DNA of 64,000 bases, from assembly GCF_016545825.1 (NCBI RefSeq), contig NC_052621.1, positions 3,992,199-4,056,198 on the forward strand, given 5' to 3'. A program made the translations under genes and the position numbers. How positions within the stretch are numbered: the stretch's first letter is position 1; each line of letters opens with the position of its first letter. This document shows positions 1-10,450 of the stretch, one piece after another. This DNA is from Eucalyptus grandis. Lineage: Eukaryota > Streptophyta > Magnoliopsida > Myrtales > Myrtaceae. The notes under the pieces are model-generated. The model did not search any database. It saw only the letters and a program-made list of their open reading frames with translations, and was not told the origin of the DNA.

Positions 1-400
1 AAGCCTCACCGGCCATGGGCGAGGCTTGACCTTCGCTAGATCCGTAAAGGGTGAGCCTTGTCATCCCGGCGAGGCAGCCCTCACGGCCACTAGTGAGGTG
101 GCCGGTCATCCAACGACCTCGCCGGTCATCGCCTGCGGCCAGGTTCTTGCCGAGATCCGACAATCGCCTAGAGGAAGAAGAGGAGAAGAAAAAAAGAAAA
201 GAAAAAGAAAAAATTTAAAAATTTAAAATTTAAAAATTTAAAAATTTAAAAATTTAAAAATTTAAAAATTTAAAAATTAAAAAATTAAAAAATTAAAAAA
301 TTAAAAAATTAAAAAATTAAAAATTTAAAAAATTTAAAAATTTAAAAAATTAAAAAAAATAAGAAAAATTAAAAAAATTAAAATATTTAAAAAAATTGTC
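1..400. repeat. GC-rich core remnant followed by A-rich low-complexity tract
   Basis: The first 170 bases are rich in GGCCGG and GCGAGG words, followed by a purine tract (gaagaagaggagaagaaaaa) and then AT-rich sequence. The same order, GC-rich GGCGAGG core then an A-rich purine arm, occurs in the complete TIR element at 36648-37713 and in the element at 23161-24280. I read this as the right half of such an element cut by the window edge. No coding sequence is supported. Confidence 0.5.
215..398. repeat. AT-rich microsatellite, (aaaaattt)n type
   Basis: About 180 bases of imperfect 7-9 base units of the form aaaaattt or aaaaatta. It lies directly on the A-rich arm of the preceding GC-cored element, so it probably grew from that arm by slippage. 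Confidence 0.8.
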
Positions 401-1005
401 TATGTCGCTTCAACGTTGATCGACCATGTCGGTCGGTCGGCGTTCGTAAACAAAATCCAGTCAAAATTGGCCGAAAGGATTGAATTACGCAATGTAAAAA
501 GGTTTAGGACTAAATCGGCATAAAAAATATTTATGACTTTTTGGCACTTTTCCGTCTTATATGGCATGGCTGTATGCTAACATGGACAATACTTAAATAA
601 TATTTTAATATATTTTGAATTCTTTTATTCATTTTTTTCTTTTATTCTCTTTTCCTTCATAAATTTTTTTTTCCTTTTTTCCCCTTTTCTCTTCTTTTCT
701 TTTTCTTTTATATTTCTTCATTCCTTTTCCCTTTTTGCCTCCACTGGCCACTGCCCCTAGCCTTAGCCTCAACTAGGCCCTTAGCTGTCAATGCCGAGCT
801 TAACAGATGGTAGATTTATTATAACTATGTGAATTGGAGTTTTTTAATAACACAAAAATAAATTTGGGATAAGTATGACACGGGTGTACTATTTTGAAAT
901 ATTTGTAGCATGAAAAATAATTTGAGGTCAATGTGATATTGGTGTACAATTTTGAGAATTTTTGTGATATAAGCCCCAAGTGAATTACTTTCCACCAATC
1001 ATACA
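401..1005. other. Gene-free spacer with transposon-end and pyrimidine-tract sequence
   Basis: Bases 480-560 carry a phrase (aaaaaggtttaggactaaat) that resembles common plant DNA-transposon ends. Bases 600-740 are a long pyrimidine tract running into a short GC-richer stretch (740-800), the left-arm arrangement of the GC-cored elements. No gene or RNA is seen. Confidence 0.5.
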
Positions 1006-1605
1006 TGGCAGGGGCCTTGACGATTGTGGAGCATTGAAATGAGGCATTTTTCGTAGCCCAAGATCAATGGGGACATTGTCCATTACAGAATCCTCTCAGA
1101 GCCCAGGATTAACTACTTCACCAAACCAAGAGCCATCATCCATCACCAAGCTCGAATAAATGTGCAAGAACTTGCTTTAGGGGCCCTCGAAAACGAAAGA
1201 AAGATGCACCCCAAACTCATGTTTTCAATCTTGTAGCTTAAAAGCACATTCCCACGTGCAGCTTTCATTACTGTTTCTCTTTTCTGTTGTTGATCTAGCG
1301 TCGATGGTTACACGAAAGCAATGTCCTTGTCCAGGCCCATATCAGGTCTCATCCACTCCAAATTGAGTCATCTATCTATTAATTTTAGCTTGGATTGAGC
1401 TTGCAATATGACTAGAGAGCGAAGAGCAGTCTTACGTTCAGGCACTCGACCGAAACAAATCTTGGTCAAGGTATCATAACAGGAAAGTTGCGGGCGTCCA
1501 GACAGACAGCAAATCTGCAATTTATTGTCAGTCACAGCACGATCGAAGTTATGGATGTCTTAAATCAACAGATCCATTTATTAAGCGAATGACGAGCAAA
1601 AGGGA

Positions 1606-1890
1606 CTAGTCGATGTACAGGGACTGATTGTCGTCTGAATAGAGCGGAGCAAACGAAATAAGAACAAGCCTTGTTGAATTGAAAGGCGAAAAAAAATAAA
1701 GAATGGCAGCACAAAGAGCCATAGCTGTGGAATGAAAGGGGCGGTCCTTGCCCGGACAAGGGCCGTTCGTGCGATAAGAACACACCTTGTTGCTACAAAC
1801 GTTGCATGCACGGCAGACCACAGTCGTGGCCTCGGGTTCCTTGGCGAGTCTTCCACACGGAGGGATTGCCGCAAGGGCGGGGCTTAGCAA
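1606..1890 (-). pseudogene. Remnant of the duplicated small minus-strand gene (unit 1)
   Basis: On the minus strand this frame reads ...VCRACNVCSNKVCSYR... followed by PCPGKD. Unit 2 at about 6195-6090 carries the matching pieces YCLPCLRG and VCSYRSNPCPGKD in the same order, but separated by stop codons. The shared cysteine pattern suggests an ancestral Cys-containing C-terminus, preserved here while the upstream repeat-coding part is gone. I do not recognise the family. Coding status is uncertain, because similarity by duplication alone would also keep these words aligned. Confidence 0.3.
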
Positions 1891-1928
1891 CTTCCAGCAC
1901 CCACGATGCAGGAGTCAATCCATAATAC

Positions 1929-2572
1929 TGTTAGGTGGGTTCACTCCGATATGGATAATGCCTAATGAAAAGCAAGCCCAAAATGAATTGAGTCTATATA
2001 ATAAGTCATATGGAGAACTACTCATTATAGCAGTCAAGAAGTTCTTAAAGACGTAGTAATAAGAGACAAAGAGAAAACGGAAAATTTGGGTTTGGGGATT
2101 AGTCTGATTTATATCAAGCTGGCATTGAAGGTCGATTCATGGTTCGATTGAGCTGAAATTTTGTCAGCGTGTCGTGGCGCACTCTTCTTGAATCTGGATA
2201 GTTTGATTTTCATTTGAAGCTCCCTACACCAAGTTTTTTGTGAATTGATCAAAACTTGCATTTTTGGTCAAATTTATCCTTAATCTCTTGTAAAATTTAA
2301 GCGTATTGTTAAGAATGATGTTATTGAGGTCTTTGCTACTATATATGTCTAGTACATACTAGAGAAAAACTTTGTTCACCCAATTTTGTTGATAATGAAG
2401 ATTTTTGGATGGACTCTGGTTCTGTGGTTTTTTGTCTCCTCACACCAATAAGATTTTCCACAAAAAAAATTGTCTTGTGTTTATGTGCTTGATATTTATT
2501 TTGCTCTACTATATCGGTTCATATTAGGTTTACACAATAGAGGAGATTATTTTATTCCGCTGCGTTAATTCA
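1929..2572 (+). mobile_element. LTR-like (Copia-type) insertion in duplication unit 1
   Basis: This block is absent from unit 2. It begins tgttaggtggg and contains phrases typical of the R/U5 part of plant Copia LTRs (atggactctggttctgtgg, then gtctcctcac and a T-rich stretch). It ends near ttaattca. No convincing 5-base target duplication is visible, so it may be a truncated or rearranged LTR. No internal retrotransposon coding sequence accompanies it. Confidence 0.45.
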
Positions 2573-3423
2573 GTATTGTTGAGGTTGTTACTATTCTCCC
2601 ATCAAGGACTGCATAGGCACAAAAGTGCGTTGAGGGGGAGGGCCACCTTTGAAGATCAATTTGAAAATAGCAAGGAAAAATATAGAGATGGATTTGAACG
2701 GGGATGGCACTGGTATTTTCATTGTATCTTGTGTCGCTGCACTTGGGTGAACGCAGGCTTTATATATCGTCTTCACGACTTTCCTCTTCCTCATTTTTTT
2801 TCCCTTTTCATTTCAATTAAGGCGGCTGGTATTGGCATTGACATCCATCCCTACCGTGTTTCAAAACGTGCATCGCAAGTTTAGTTGAATCAAATCAATG
2901 CTCGCCTTTGGCAAAAAAAAAAAAACAAGAAGTAAGCAAATAAATATGTTGACGGTTCACGCCTTGTCCTAGTGGGTACAAACAATACCGGTGCTGGTTA
3001 CTAATAACATGTCGGTCAAACTAATGCTCGGCTTAGGCAAAAACAATAAATAAATACACAAATAAATGGTGCTCGCTCTGTCCTGTCAGATGGAGACCGG
3101 ATCAGAGGTACAAATGATCAGAGGAGGAAACCAAGACCGGATCAACGAAGGAACGGACCGCCATGTGGTCATGGTGGGGGAGCAAATGGTCACATCGAAG
3201 GTAAAGACAGTGCATAATCATAAATTTAGTGATTGTCAGATAAATAAAAATTTAATGATATTAATTCAATTGGTTCCAATTATTTTGTTAATCACTACCA
3301 AACTAGTTTCTGAATTAGTAATGAAGCTAAATATAGTGTCCAAATTATTACTTTAGAACTTTATAAAAAGAATTGAGTTGATACAAGGGAAAATCTCAAA
3401 CAGGTGTGCTTTGGCTATATTTA

Positions 3424-3904
3424 GGGAAAATCCTAAATAAAGATTTGAAGTATCTTCATTTACTCAAATAAAAACTTAAAGTGGACTTTGTTTCAAATAA
3501 GAATCTAAAGTGCTTATATTAGTATCAAAGAAGGGTTTAAAGTGATAATAACCGTTTCAAATAAGAGTCTAGCCTTACCACTGGCAAAAAATTCTGAACG
3601 ATCAGGGGTTATTTTCGTCCAAATACAAATACAAATTAAATTAAATTAAATTTGATTATAAATTAAAAATTTTAAAATTTTAAAATTAAAAAGAAAAGAA
3701 AGAAAAAGAAAATTTTGAAAAATTAAAAAAACAAAATTGCCCTTCGCATTTGGTGAGTTCATGCCTTTTTTAAAATTGATATATGCACTCTATGCCCTTA
3801 TTTAAAAAAATAATGACACTTCAGATTCTTATTTGAAATAATGTCAACTTCATACCTTATTTGAAAAAATGAGAATACTTCAGATCTTTGTTTGAAATTT
3901 TCCT
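3424..3904. mobile_element. MITE with long terminal inverted repeats and 9-bp TSD (Mutator-type)
   Basis: The element begins gggaaaatcc and ends attttcct. The two arms are inverted copies over roughly 150 bases or more (repeated caaataagaatctaaagtg-like words on the left, their complement on the right). It is flanked by an exact 9-base direct repeat, ctatattta, at 3415-3423 and 3905-3913. Long TIRs with 9-base target duplications are characteristic of Mutator-like elements. The interior is AT-rich and has no transposase. Confidence 0.85.
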
Positions 3905-3913
3905 CTATATTTA

Positions 3914-4297
3914 TCCAAACTAATTTTCAAGTCATAAAAATATCAACATAGTACACTAGTGACAAATTTACTAAAATCTTAAGGTAAAAGTGGGGAGGAT
4001 TTAAGCATACATTTGAAACATGAGGGAGCTCTTAAGGTAGAATTAGTAAGTTTACAATCTTAGTTTATTTTCTTTAGATCTGGCTTCCCCAAAATGACGT
4101 CATTTAGGAGATCCATTTATGTTGAATTTTCTCGTCAGAACCACATCACACGCCAATCATCTAACTTGTTTGTCATATGTGTTTCTAGGTCAACCTTTTA
4201 ACAGGGATATGAAATGGAGGCTCACTTGGGATGAATTTGTTATGTCTATTCCAAGTCTAGGATTTTTTGTGACATGGAAATTAACATTGGTTAAATG
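3914..4297. repeat. Dispersed repeat, copy 1 (continues at 5162-5215)
   Basis: This stretch aligns over about 400 bases with 9051-9470; both contain catttaggagatccatttat and the following caatcatctaacttgttt-like phrase. The alignment breaks at 4298 and resumes at 5162 after the hAT-type element. The 9.4 kb copy therefore acts as an empty site for that insertion. No coding capacity is seen. Confidence 0.8.
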
Positions 4298-5161
4298 TAG
4301 AATTGTCAAACGTATGGATCGAGTCATAAATAAACCAAAATAAATTGACCCATTTAACCCTTTTATGACCCACTTATTGTAACACAATTTTCCCAACTCA
4401 TACCCGACCTTACTTGACTCATTTAATCAAATCCATTAAAGCTTGTTTCTTATGTTAAAAAAAAAAATTGATATTGCTAAAATACTTTCATGCAATACAA
4501 AAACTTAATGGAAATTTTTTTATTATTTTTTTAAATCAAGGCTCCTTATTTTTTTGAAAATGTTTTTCAATAAGTCATTTCCTAGGAAAAATAACAATAT
4601 ATTTTAGCGTTTTCTTGAAATCTGAATATAAGTTAGAAAATATTTTCCATTGTTTAGTATGAAAAATCTAATTTGATTTTTGTTTGTGCACTCCTTTTAA
4701 TATTTTGTTTTTTTACAAAAATAAAAATGTTAATTATTTTTATTTTTAATTGAATTTTTATTTTTATTTTTTCTTTTCCTTCTTCTTTGGCTAATTGCTT
4801 GCTAGTGACCAGCCACAAGAGCTCAAGCCTCACCATAGGCCAATGAGTCCCTTGCTTGGTTGGTTGTCAGTCGTCGCCGTGGTTGGCCATCGACTAAAGA
4901 TGATAGAAGAAGAATTCAAAAAAAAAAAAATTATAATTTTGATTTTTTAAAATATTTTTATAAGGCTAAAGAGGGAGAGAGAGTGTGAGCCTAGTGGATT
5001 GGAAATTTGTTATAAACTCAACCTATTTATATCCATTTATTTTAGCCTACAAATTTAAAATTCATTTTAAAAAGCTCTTCAAATTTGAAATGATTCATAT
5101 ATGACCCATTCATGTTTTGAATGGGTCATATATGGGTTTAAAACCCATTTTGACAAGTCTA
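4298..5161. mobile_element. Non-autonomous hAT-type transposon, 864 bp, 8-bp TSD
   Basis: The left end reads TAGAATTGTCAAAC and the reverse complement of the right end reads TAGACTTGTCAAAA. An 8-base direct repeat, gttaaatg, flanks it (4290-4297 and 5162-5169). TAG-starting short TIRs with 8-base duplications fit the hAT superfamily. Subterminal gacccattt and gggtcata words recur at both ends, as expected for transposase-binding repeats. The middle (about 4440-4990) has a T-rich arm, a GC-richer core (4795-4905) and an A-rich arm, so a second, GC-cored element may be nested. No transposase ORF is present. Confidence 0.8.
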
Positions 5162-5219
5162 GTTAAATGTAGCAAAAGTGTATCATGTTGAGATTTTTTA
5201 AGTTATCAACCCTACAAAG

Positions 5220-7380
5220 AATTACTTTCCTGCGACTCGTGGCTTGAGCCTCGATGATCGTAGGGCATCAAAATGAGGCAATTTTCGTAGCCCATGATCC
5301 AGGGGACATTGCCCATCTAAGAATTTTCTCAGAGCCCCGGAATCAACTGCTTCACCGGACCAAGAGGCATCGCCAAGCTCGAATGAATGTCAACAGGAAC
5401 TTGCTTTTGGGGCCCACATAATCGCAAGAAAGACATACCCCAAACTCGAGCTTCATTTGAACTTATTTCGCTTTGAAACTATTTGTGATTTGTATTGATT
5501 TGTAGTTAGACTATGTTATTTTTCTCTTATTTATTATGGAAATGAATGGAATATTACTTTCAACCGAAAAAAAAAAACTCAAAGTTTCGTTCTTGCAGGT
5601 TGCAACTTGTGGCTAATAGATTAAAAGCGCATTCCCATGTTCAGCTTTCAATACTTATCTTATTTCCGTTGATGTAGTCGTCCATGAATACATGAGGTCT
5701 CATCCACTCCCAAATTGAGTCAGCCATCTGTTAGTTGTAGCTTGGATCGAGCTTGAAATTCGTCTTAGCGAATGACTACCGAGTGAACAGCAGTACTTAC
5801 AACGACAAGGATAGTGACGTTCAGGCACTCGATCGAAACAAATCTAGATCAAGTTATCAAAACAGGAAAGGTGCAATGTCCAGATGGATCACATCAGTCA
5901 CGACGTGATCAAAGATAAAGATGGGCTTTTAATCAGCAGACCCATGTGAGCCAATAACAACAGTAAACAGACATGGGAACGTACAAGGACTGGATGTCCG
6001 AATATAGAGCGAAAACAAACAACATAAAGAACACAACTTGTTGAATCGAAATGCGGAAAAAGAAGAAGAATGATGGCGCGAAATTCCATTGCCGTGGAAG
6101 GAAGGAGGCTGTCTTTCCCCGGACAAGGATTCGACCGGTACGAACACACACCTTGTTGCTATTAACCTCGCAAGCACGGCAGGCAATAATTACTCAATTT
6201 CGGTCTGGGAATTCTTTGTACTATACCATCCGCTGCAAGGTTAAGTTCGGCCCCGTGTGCCTGAGACATTCCCTTCCAGCATGAGGCTATGGCGGCGACT
6301 GGCTTCATGGCTGCCGTGGCTTTGGCGACGATGGGCTTCATGGCTTCGGCGGCTTTGGCAATGATTGGCTTCACAGCTTCGGTGATGATTGGTGGAGACT
6401 TCACGGCTTCGGTGATGACTGGATTCATTGCTTCGGTAGCTTTGGCGACAATTGGATTCACGGCTTCGGTGGCAATTGGCGGAGACTCCACGGCTTCGGT
6501 GACGACTGGATTCATGGCTTCAGCGATGATTGGTGGAGACTTCACGGCTTGGGCGACTACTGGATTCATGGCTTCGGCATCGACTGGATTCATGGCTTCG
6601 GTAGCTTTGGCGACGATTGGATTCATGGCTTCGGTGGCAATTGGCGGAGACTCCACGGTTGCGGTGACGGCTGGCTTCATGGCTTCGGCGACGATTGGCT
6701 TCTTGGCTTCCGCGTCCATTGGCGGAGACTTCACAGCTTTGGCAACGGATGGCTTCATGGCTTCAGCGGCTTTGGCGAAGGCTCTTCCTTTATCTCGTGG
6801 TATCTTCTCCCTCTCCTCCTACGTGACTCTTCTCTTTCTGAAGATCAATTTAAACAGGGTTGGCATTCTTATACTCATCGTCATAGAACGCAGGCTTTAT
6901 GTATCGTCTTACGGCTTTCCTCTTCTTTCTTTATCCTTCTTACACTTGAAAATGTGCTTCTGCTCCTGACGTCAATTCGGAGTAGTTGGCATCGATGATC
7001 CTTTTAACAATAAGGATTAATTATACTTTGAAACTTGCGTTTTATTCATCACATGCTGAAATGATAACATATTTTGATGTTTTTTAACGTACATGAAAAC
7101 TGGTTCTTTCTATCTTAAAATTCCATTGAGTGCCATTTGCGCGTTTGTTAATAAAACGCTTATTCTACATTCACATGTTTCAATTGGGGGCGGTTGGCAA
7201 CGGCATCCGTCCATACCGCATTTCAAAGCATGTATTATAAGTTTAGTTGGTTCGAATTTATGCTTGTGTTTGGCAAACACCATAGATAAATTAGCGAACG
7301 GTGTTTGTCCTGTCCTCGTGGATACAAACAATATTGGTGTAGGTCACTACTAACAAGCCAATCAACCTAATGCTCGCCCG
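5220..7380. repeat. Unit 2 of the tandem segmental duplication
   Basis: This is the partner of 1006-3040, lying about 4.2 kb to the right in the same orientation. It contains an extra stretch of roughly 100 bases ending in an A-run (about 5465-5575, accgaaaaaaaaaaactc) that unit 1 lacks, which looks like a small poly(A)-ended insertion. Unlike unit 1 it retains the repeat ORF at 6162-6758. Confidence 0.75.
6162..6758 (-). CDS. Putative Ala/Pro/Lys-rich repeat protein (198 aa), unrecognised
   Basis: The frame is a degenerate repeat of the form E-A-M-N-P-[IV]-V-[AT]-[EK]-A alternating with A-V-[KE]-S-P-P-I, over about residues 1-155. A non-repetitive tail with Cys at 'IASCWKG' and 'NYCLPCLRG' follows. 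Composition (Ala, Pro, Lys, Glu, Val) recalls cell-wall proline-rich or arabinogalactan-like proteins, but no signal peptide is seen at the first Met, and the frame stays open about 20 codons further upstream without another Met. A spliced N-terminal exon is therefore possible. The opposite strand is also open here (226 codons, 6289-6969, repeating TASV, GFMAS and GGD), so strand assignment rests on the duplicated cysteine motif shared with 1606-1890. Function unknown. Confidence 0.4.
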   Translation of the reverse strand: MKPSVAKAVKSPPMDAEAKKPIVAEAMKPAVTATVESPPIATEAMNPIVAKATEAMNPVDAEAMNPVVAQAVKSPPIIAEAMNPVVTEAVESPPIATEAVNPIVAKATEAMNPVITEAVKSPPIITEAVKPIIAKAAEAMKPIVAKATAAMKPVAAIASCWKGMSQAHGAELNLAADGIVQRIPRPKLSNYCLPCLRG

Positions 7381-9050
7381 TTTAGTTGGTTCCTCTCTCT
7401 TCTGATTATGTCTCCGAATCGTGGATTAAAGCCGCGGACATCATCTCCATGCACATATTTGTGTTGAGGAAATATGTCAAATGAATTTGATAGAATAATA
7501 AAGTCAGATTTTGAAACGTGATATCATTTTTTTAAAGAAATTATTTGTCCCACAATATTGCTAATGATCACTAACAAATTTTCTTCAAGATACAATAAAG
7601 TCTCGATTAAGAATGCTAGATAATAATTCTCGTATTTCTCCATTGTCTTTCAATAGAAACAATTGGAAAAGGTGGCTGTATATCTTTTGAAAGAAAATGA
7701 AATTAGAATAGGAAGATCATCATTGAACAAAAACATTTAGTAATATATAGCAAAAAATGAGAAATTATATCTGAACAAGCATAACTTTCCAATGATTAAG
7801 AAATTATGTCTGAATAGGTACGAACTTTAAGATAATCATTTGAAGAGAAAATAAAATTAAGAATTAAATAAAAAAAAAAGAACTGTAACTCCTTCGTGAA
7901 TAGTCGCAATGTTTCAATAAGATGCCATGGTTATTTTTATATAAAAATAAACCGAAATTTAATAATAAAAAAAATGATCATTGGTTAATATCAAATTTCG
8001 TCCACATGTGCACTCACATCTTTTCGATGTGAGATAATGCACCTCTTAGTTTATTTTTATAAACAAACTACCACCAATTTGTATGTAATGTTTGAACTTG
8101 TAAATCATTATTATAATAATATACAGGCACAAGACTTCGTACATGCTAAATATATACTCATTAAGACTCAAAGGGAAAGACAACAGGAATGGGTCTTCAT
8201 TGAGCATTATGCCCGCTCATTTATATATGTAGCTTTTCAATTAATCAACTCATGAAAAAAAGAAATTCGAACTTGCATGTCCATTTGAGCTAGCTTAGTG
8301 AGAAACAAACAAAAGCTAGGTAGTTCGCTAGTCAAGTTGAAAACAGACGAAGGCCGGGCAGTTCACTCTCGTTTGCTGACATGCATGGCATCTCCATTTC
8401 GTCTCTAACTCACCTAATCCTCGGCACCGGTATAGAAAAGAAGTAACAGAGCGCTCCAAGAGGAATGTGAGCACTGGTGCGGTCTCCTGTGCAACCTTGT
8501 CATTGAAAGTTAGTCTACAGATTAAATATAGTAAGTAATGTGAACATTGAACGGCGATTTGGATCTTCTTCGATTAATTTCTCTGTTGAATTCGAAAGTC
8601 TTTCAAGTCGACATGCTTACCCCTGCGCGGTCCGTTCATTTGCATCGACCATCAGATTACATCGCCCTTTACCTTCACTGAATTGCGATTCCACTGGCAA
8701 TTTCTCAAAGATAATGTCCATGTCCGACTCCAAACGCTCCTTGGATCACTGTGGTATGTCAAAACTAATATGAATCCTTGGAGTGAAAAAAGAGTGCTTT
8801 GACCTCTCTTGTAGCTCTCGCTGATTACAAGGTTTGGAGATTGATGTAATGGTTTTCTATTAGTCTTAAAATGGAATTAAAACCTGCATATATCACTTGC
8901 TTACCTAGCAAAAAGAAAATTATACCTATCTCGCATGATCGATGTTCTCGCCTATGTGTTTATATTGGATTTTTTTTTTTTTGGGTAAAGTGTTTATATT
9001 AGAAATTTGATTTTCATTAAAATCAACAAATGCTACTATGGAAAAAAATG
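7381..9050. other. Intergenic, no gene seen
   Basis: AT-rich spacer. A 77-codon frame at 8540-8773 has no recognisable motif or conserved composition and is judged spurious. No terminal repeats or RNA gene were identified. Confidence 0.5.
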
Positions 9051-9470
9051 AATAAAAAGCCAACCAAATTTAGCCAAACTAAAAAATCTCAAACTAGTAC
9101 ATAAGTGACGAATTTGCCAAAAGCTTAAGGCAAAATTGGGGGGAATTTAGGGATTTCAACATATATTTGAAACGTAAGAGAGCCCTTAGGGTAAAGTTAA
9201 CAAATTTGCAATTTAGTTTATTTTCTTCAAATCCAACTCCCTAATACAACATCATTTAGGAGATCCATTTATGTTAAATTTCCATGTCAAAACCATGTCA
9301 AATGCCACTCATCTAACTTGTTTGTGACTATATCGAGGTCAACCCTTTGACGAGGATATGAGACAGAGGCTAATATAAGATGAATTTGTTACGTCTCTAT
9401 CAAGTTTGAGATTTTTTATGATATAGAAATTTATTTTAGTTAAATGTAACGTAAGTGTATAGCATCGCTG
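9051..9470. repeat. Dispersed repeat, copy 2 (uninterrupted)
   Basis: Aligns with 3914-4297 plus 5162-5215. It reads straight through the position where copy 1 carries the hAT-type element (agttaaatgtaacgtaagtg here), giving a natural empty site. The left end (ccaaccaaatttagccaaac) likewise spans the position of the 3424-3904 MITE without it. Confidence 0.8.
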
Positions 9471-9844
9471 TCGACCAAGATAGGAGTGTAGGATGTGAGG
9501 AATTGGGGTTGATGATTTAAAAAATTGCAATTTTTTGTAGATAAGTGATGCTAAATAACAAGAGCCACGCAAGGCATATTTAAATTTTTTTAGTGACCGT
9601 CGTATGTACTTGTCGATAAAAAGGGTATAAATACCCCAAGCGTGTTCTTTGTAAAGGCTTACCCAATCGATCGACAAACACGTATTGTTCTTATTTTTAC
9701 TTCCAATACATTTACTTGATAATGATAAGGTTGATGGGGGTGCGAAAGACACTTATTGCCCGAACGAGGAAGAACTAAGAGGGTAACTATATTAAGACAC
9801 CAGACCGTGCGCTCTTCCGAGTCGCCCTTTCTCTTATCCCCTCT
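9471..9844. other. Spacer with possible LTR fragment
   Basis: Bases 9600-9745 contain a TATA-like phrase (gggtataaatacccc) followed about 30 bases on by cttacccaatcgatcgacaa and a T-rich stretch, an order seen in LTR promoter/R/U5 regions. No ends, TSD or coding sequence confirm it, so this is only a suggestion. Confidence 0.25.
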
Positions 9845-10440
9845 TCAAGCAACACGGCCAGGGTGTCGCTGCCATCGACGGCCGTAGTTCACAGACATGC
9901 CGACTTGAACGAGGTCATCTTTGGGAAAATTACTCGGGAAGGCCAGGGAAGATTCCGGAGCGCTTTGTATCGCGGAAGCCTCTTGGGATTGGGGAGGTAC
10001 GGCTATCATTCTGCACTTGATCACTCTCTGCGCCCCGCGGGAAAGCTTCGGGAACAGCCCGTTGAAACACCTCACCAGAAACGCTTCAATCCCGTCCTCA
10101 GGGAGGTTGTCCAACGTGTTCCCCAGGATCTCGCCGAGCACGTCCTTGCCTTCTACGGGCAATTTGTCGAACAATTCCCCTGCATTACCATCGCCCTCGT
10201 TCTCCGGTGGCTCCTGCTTGTCATCACCAACTTCGTTCGTCGCATCTTCATCGACAATGGCTCTGTGCTTAGGCTGAGGGCCTTGTCGGCAAAGTCCATG
10301 AGGAAGCCAAACAAGGAGTCGAAGACTTCAGAAGTCTCAGGGCTCCTCTTCCGTTTCTGGGTCTGGGAATCCAACAGAGACACAGTGGTGATCGAGAGGG
10401 AAGGGCTTAGTGGCGTTGGACGGATTTGGGAGTCGGATTC
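9845..10440 (-). pseudogene. Unrecognised minus-strand gene, broken by a frameshift
   Basis: Two minus-strand frames read on from one another. The upstream one (about 10440-10270) contains SLLDSQTQKRKRSPETSEVF and FLMDFADKAL. The downstream one (about 10270-9845) contains acidic DKQEPPENEGDGNAGELF, then KDVLGEILGNTLDNLPEDG and a basic tail ending GRRWQRHPGRVA. They join if one base is lost or gained near 10270. The upstream frame runs back to a TAA at about 10450 without an early Met. KRKR could be a nuclear signal. I do not recognise the family. The plus strand also shows a 195-codon frame, which lacks domain-like features and is probably the antisense shadow. Confidence 0.4.
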
Positions 10441-10450
10441 TGGCGCTTAA

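Larger units (their letters stand above)
1006..3040. repeat. Unit 1 of a diverged tandem segmental duplication
   Basis: Several blocks align in order with 5220-7380. Bases 1021-1250 match 5251-5460 (both contain aaatgaggca and gtagccca). Bases 1590-1900 match 5930-6190 (both contain acaccttgttgct). Bases 2650-2850 match 6830-6990 (both contain gaagatcaattt and gaacgcaggcttta). Bases 2815-3040 match 7165-7380. Unit 1 has lost the repeat-coding block of unit 2 and instead holds an LTR-like insertion at about 1929-2572. Confidence 0.75.

Noticed and set aside
9863..10450. Plus-strand 195-codon frame
   Set aside because: It is antisense to a minus-strand frame with a more protein-like composition (acidic stretch, KRKR, LPEDG) and has no recognisable motif.
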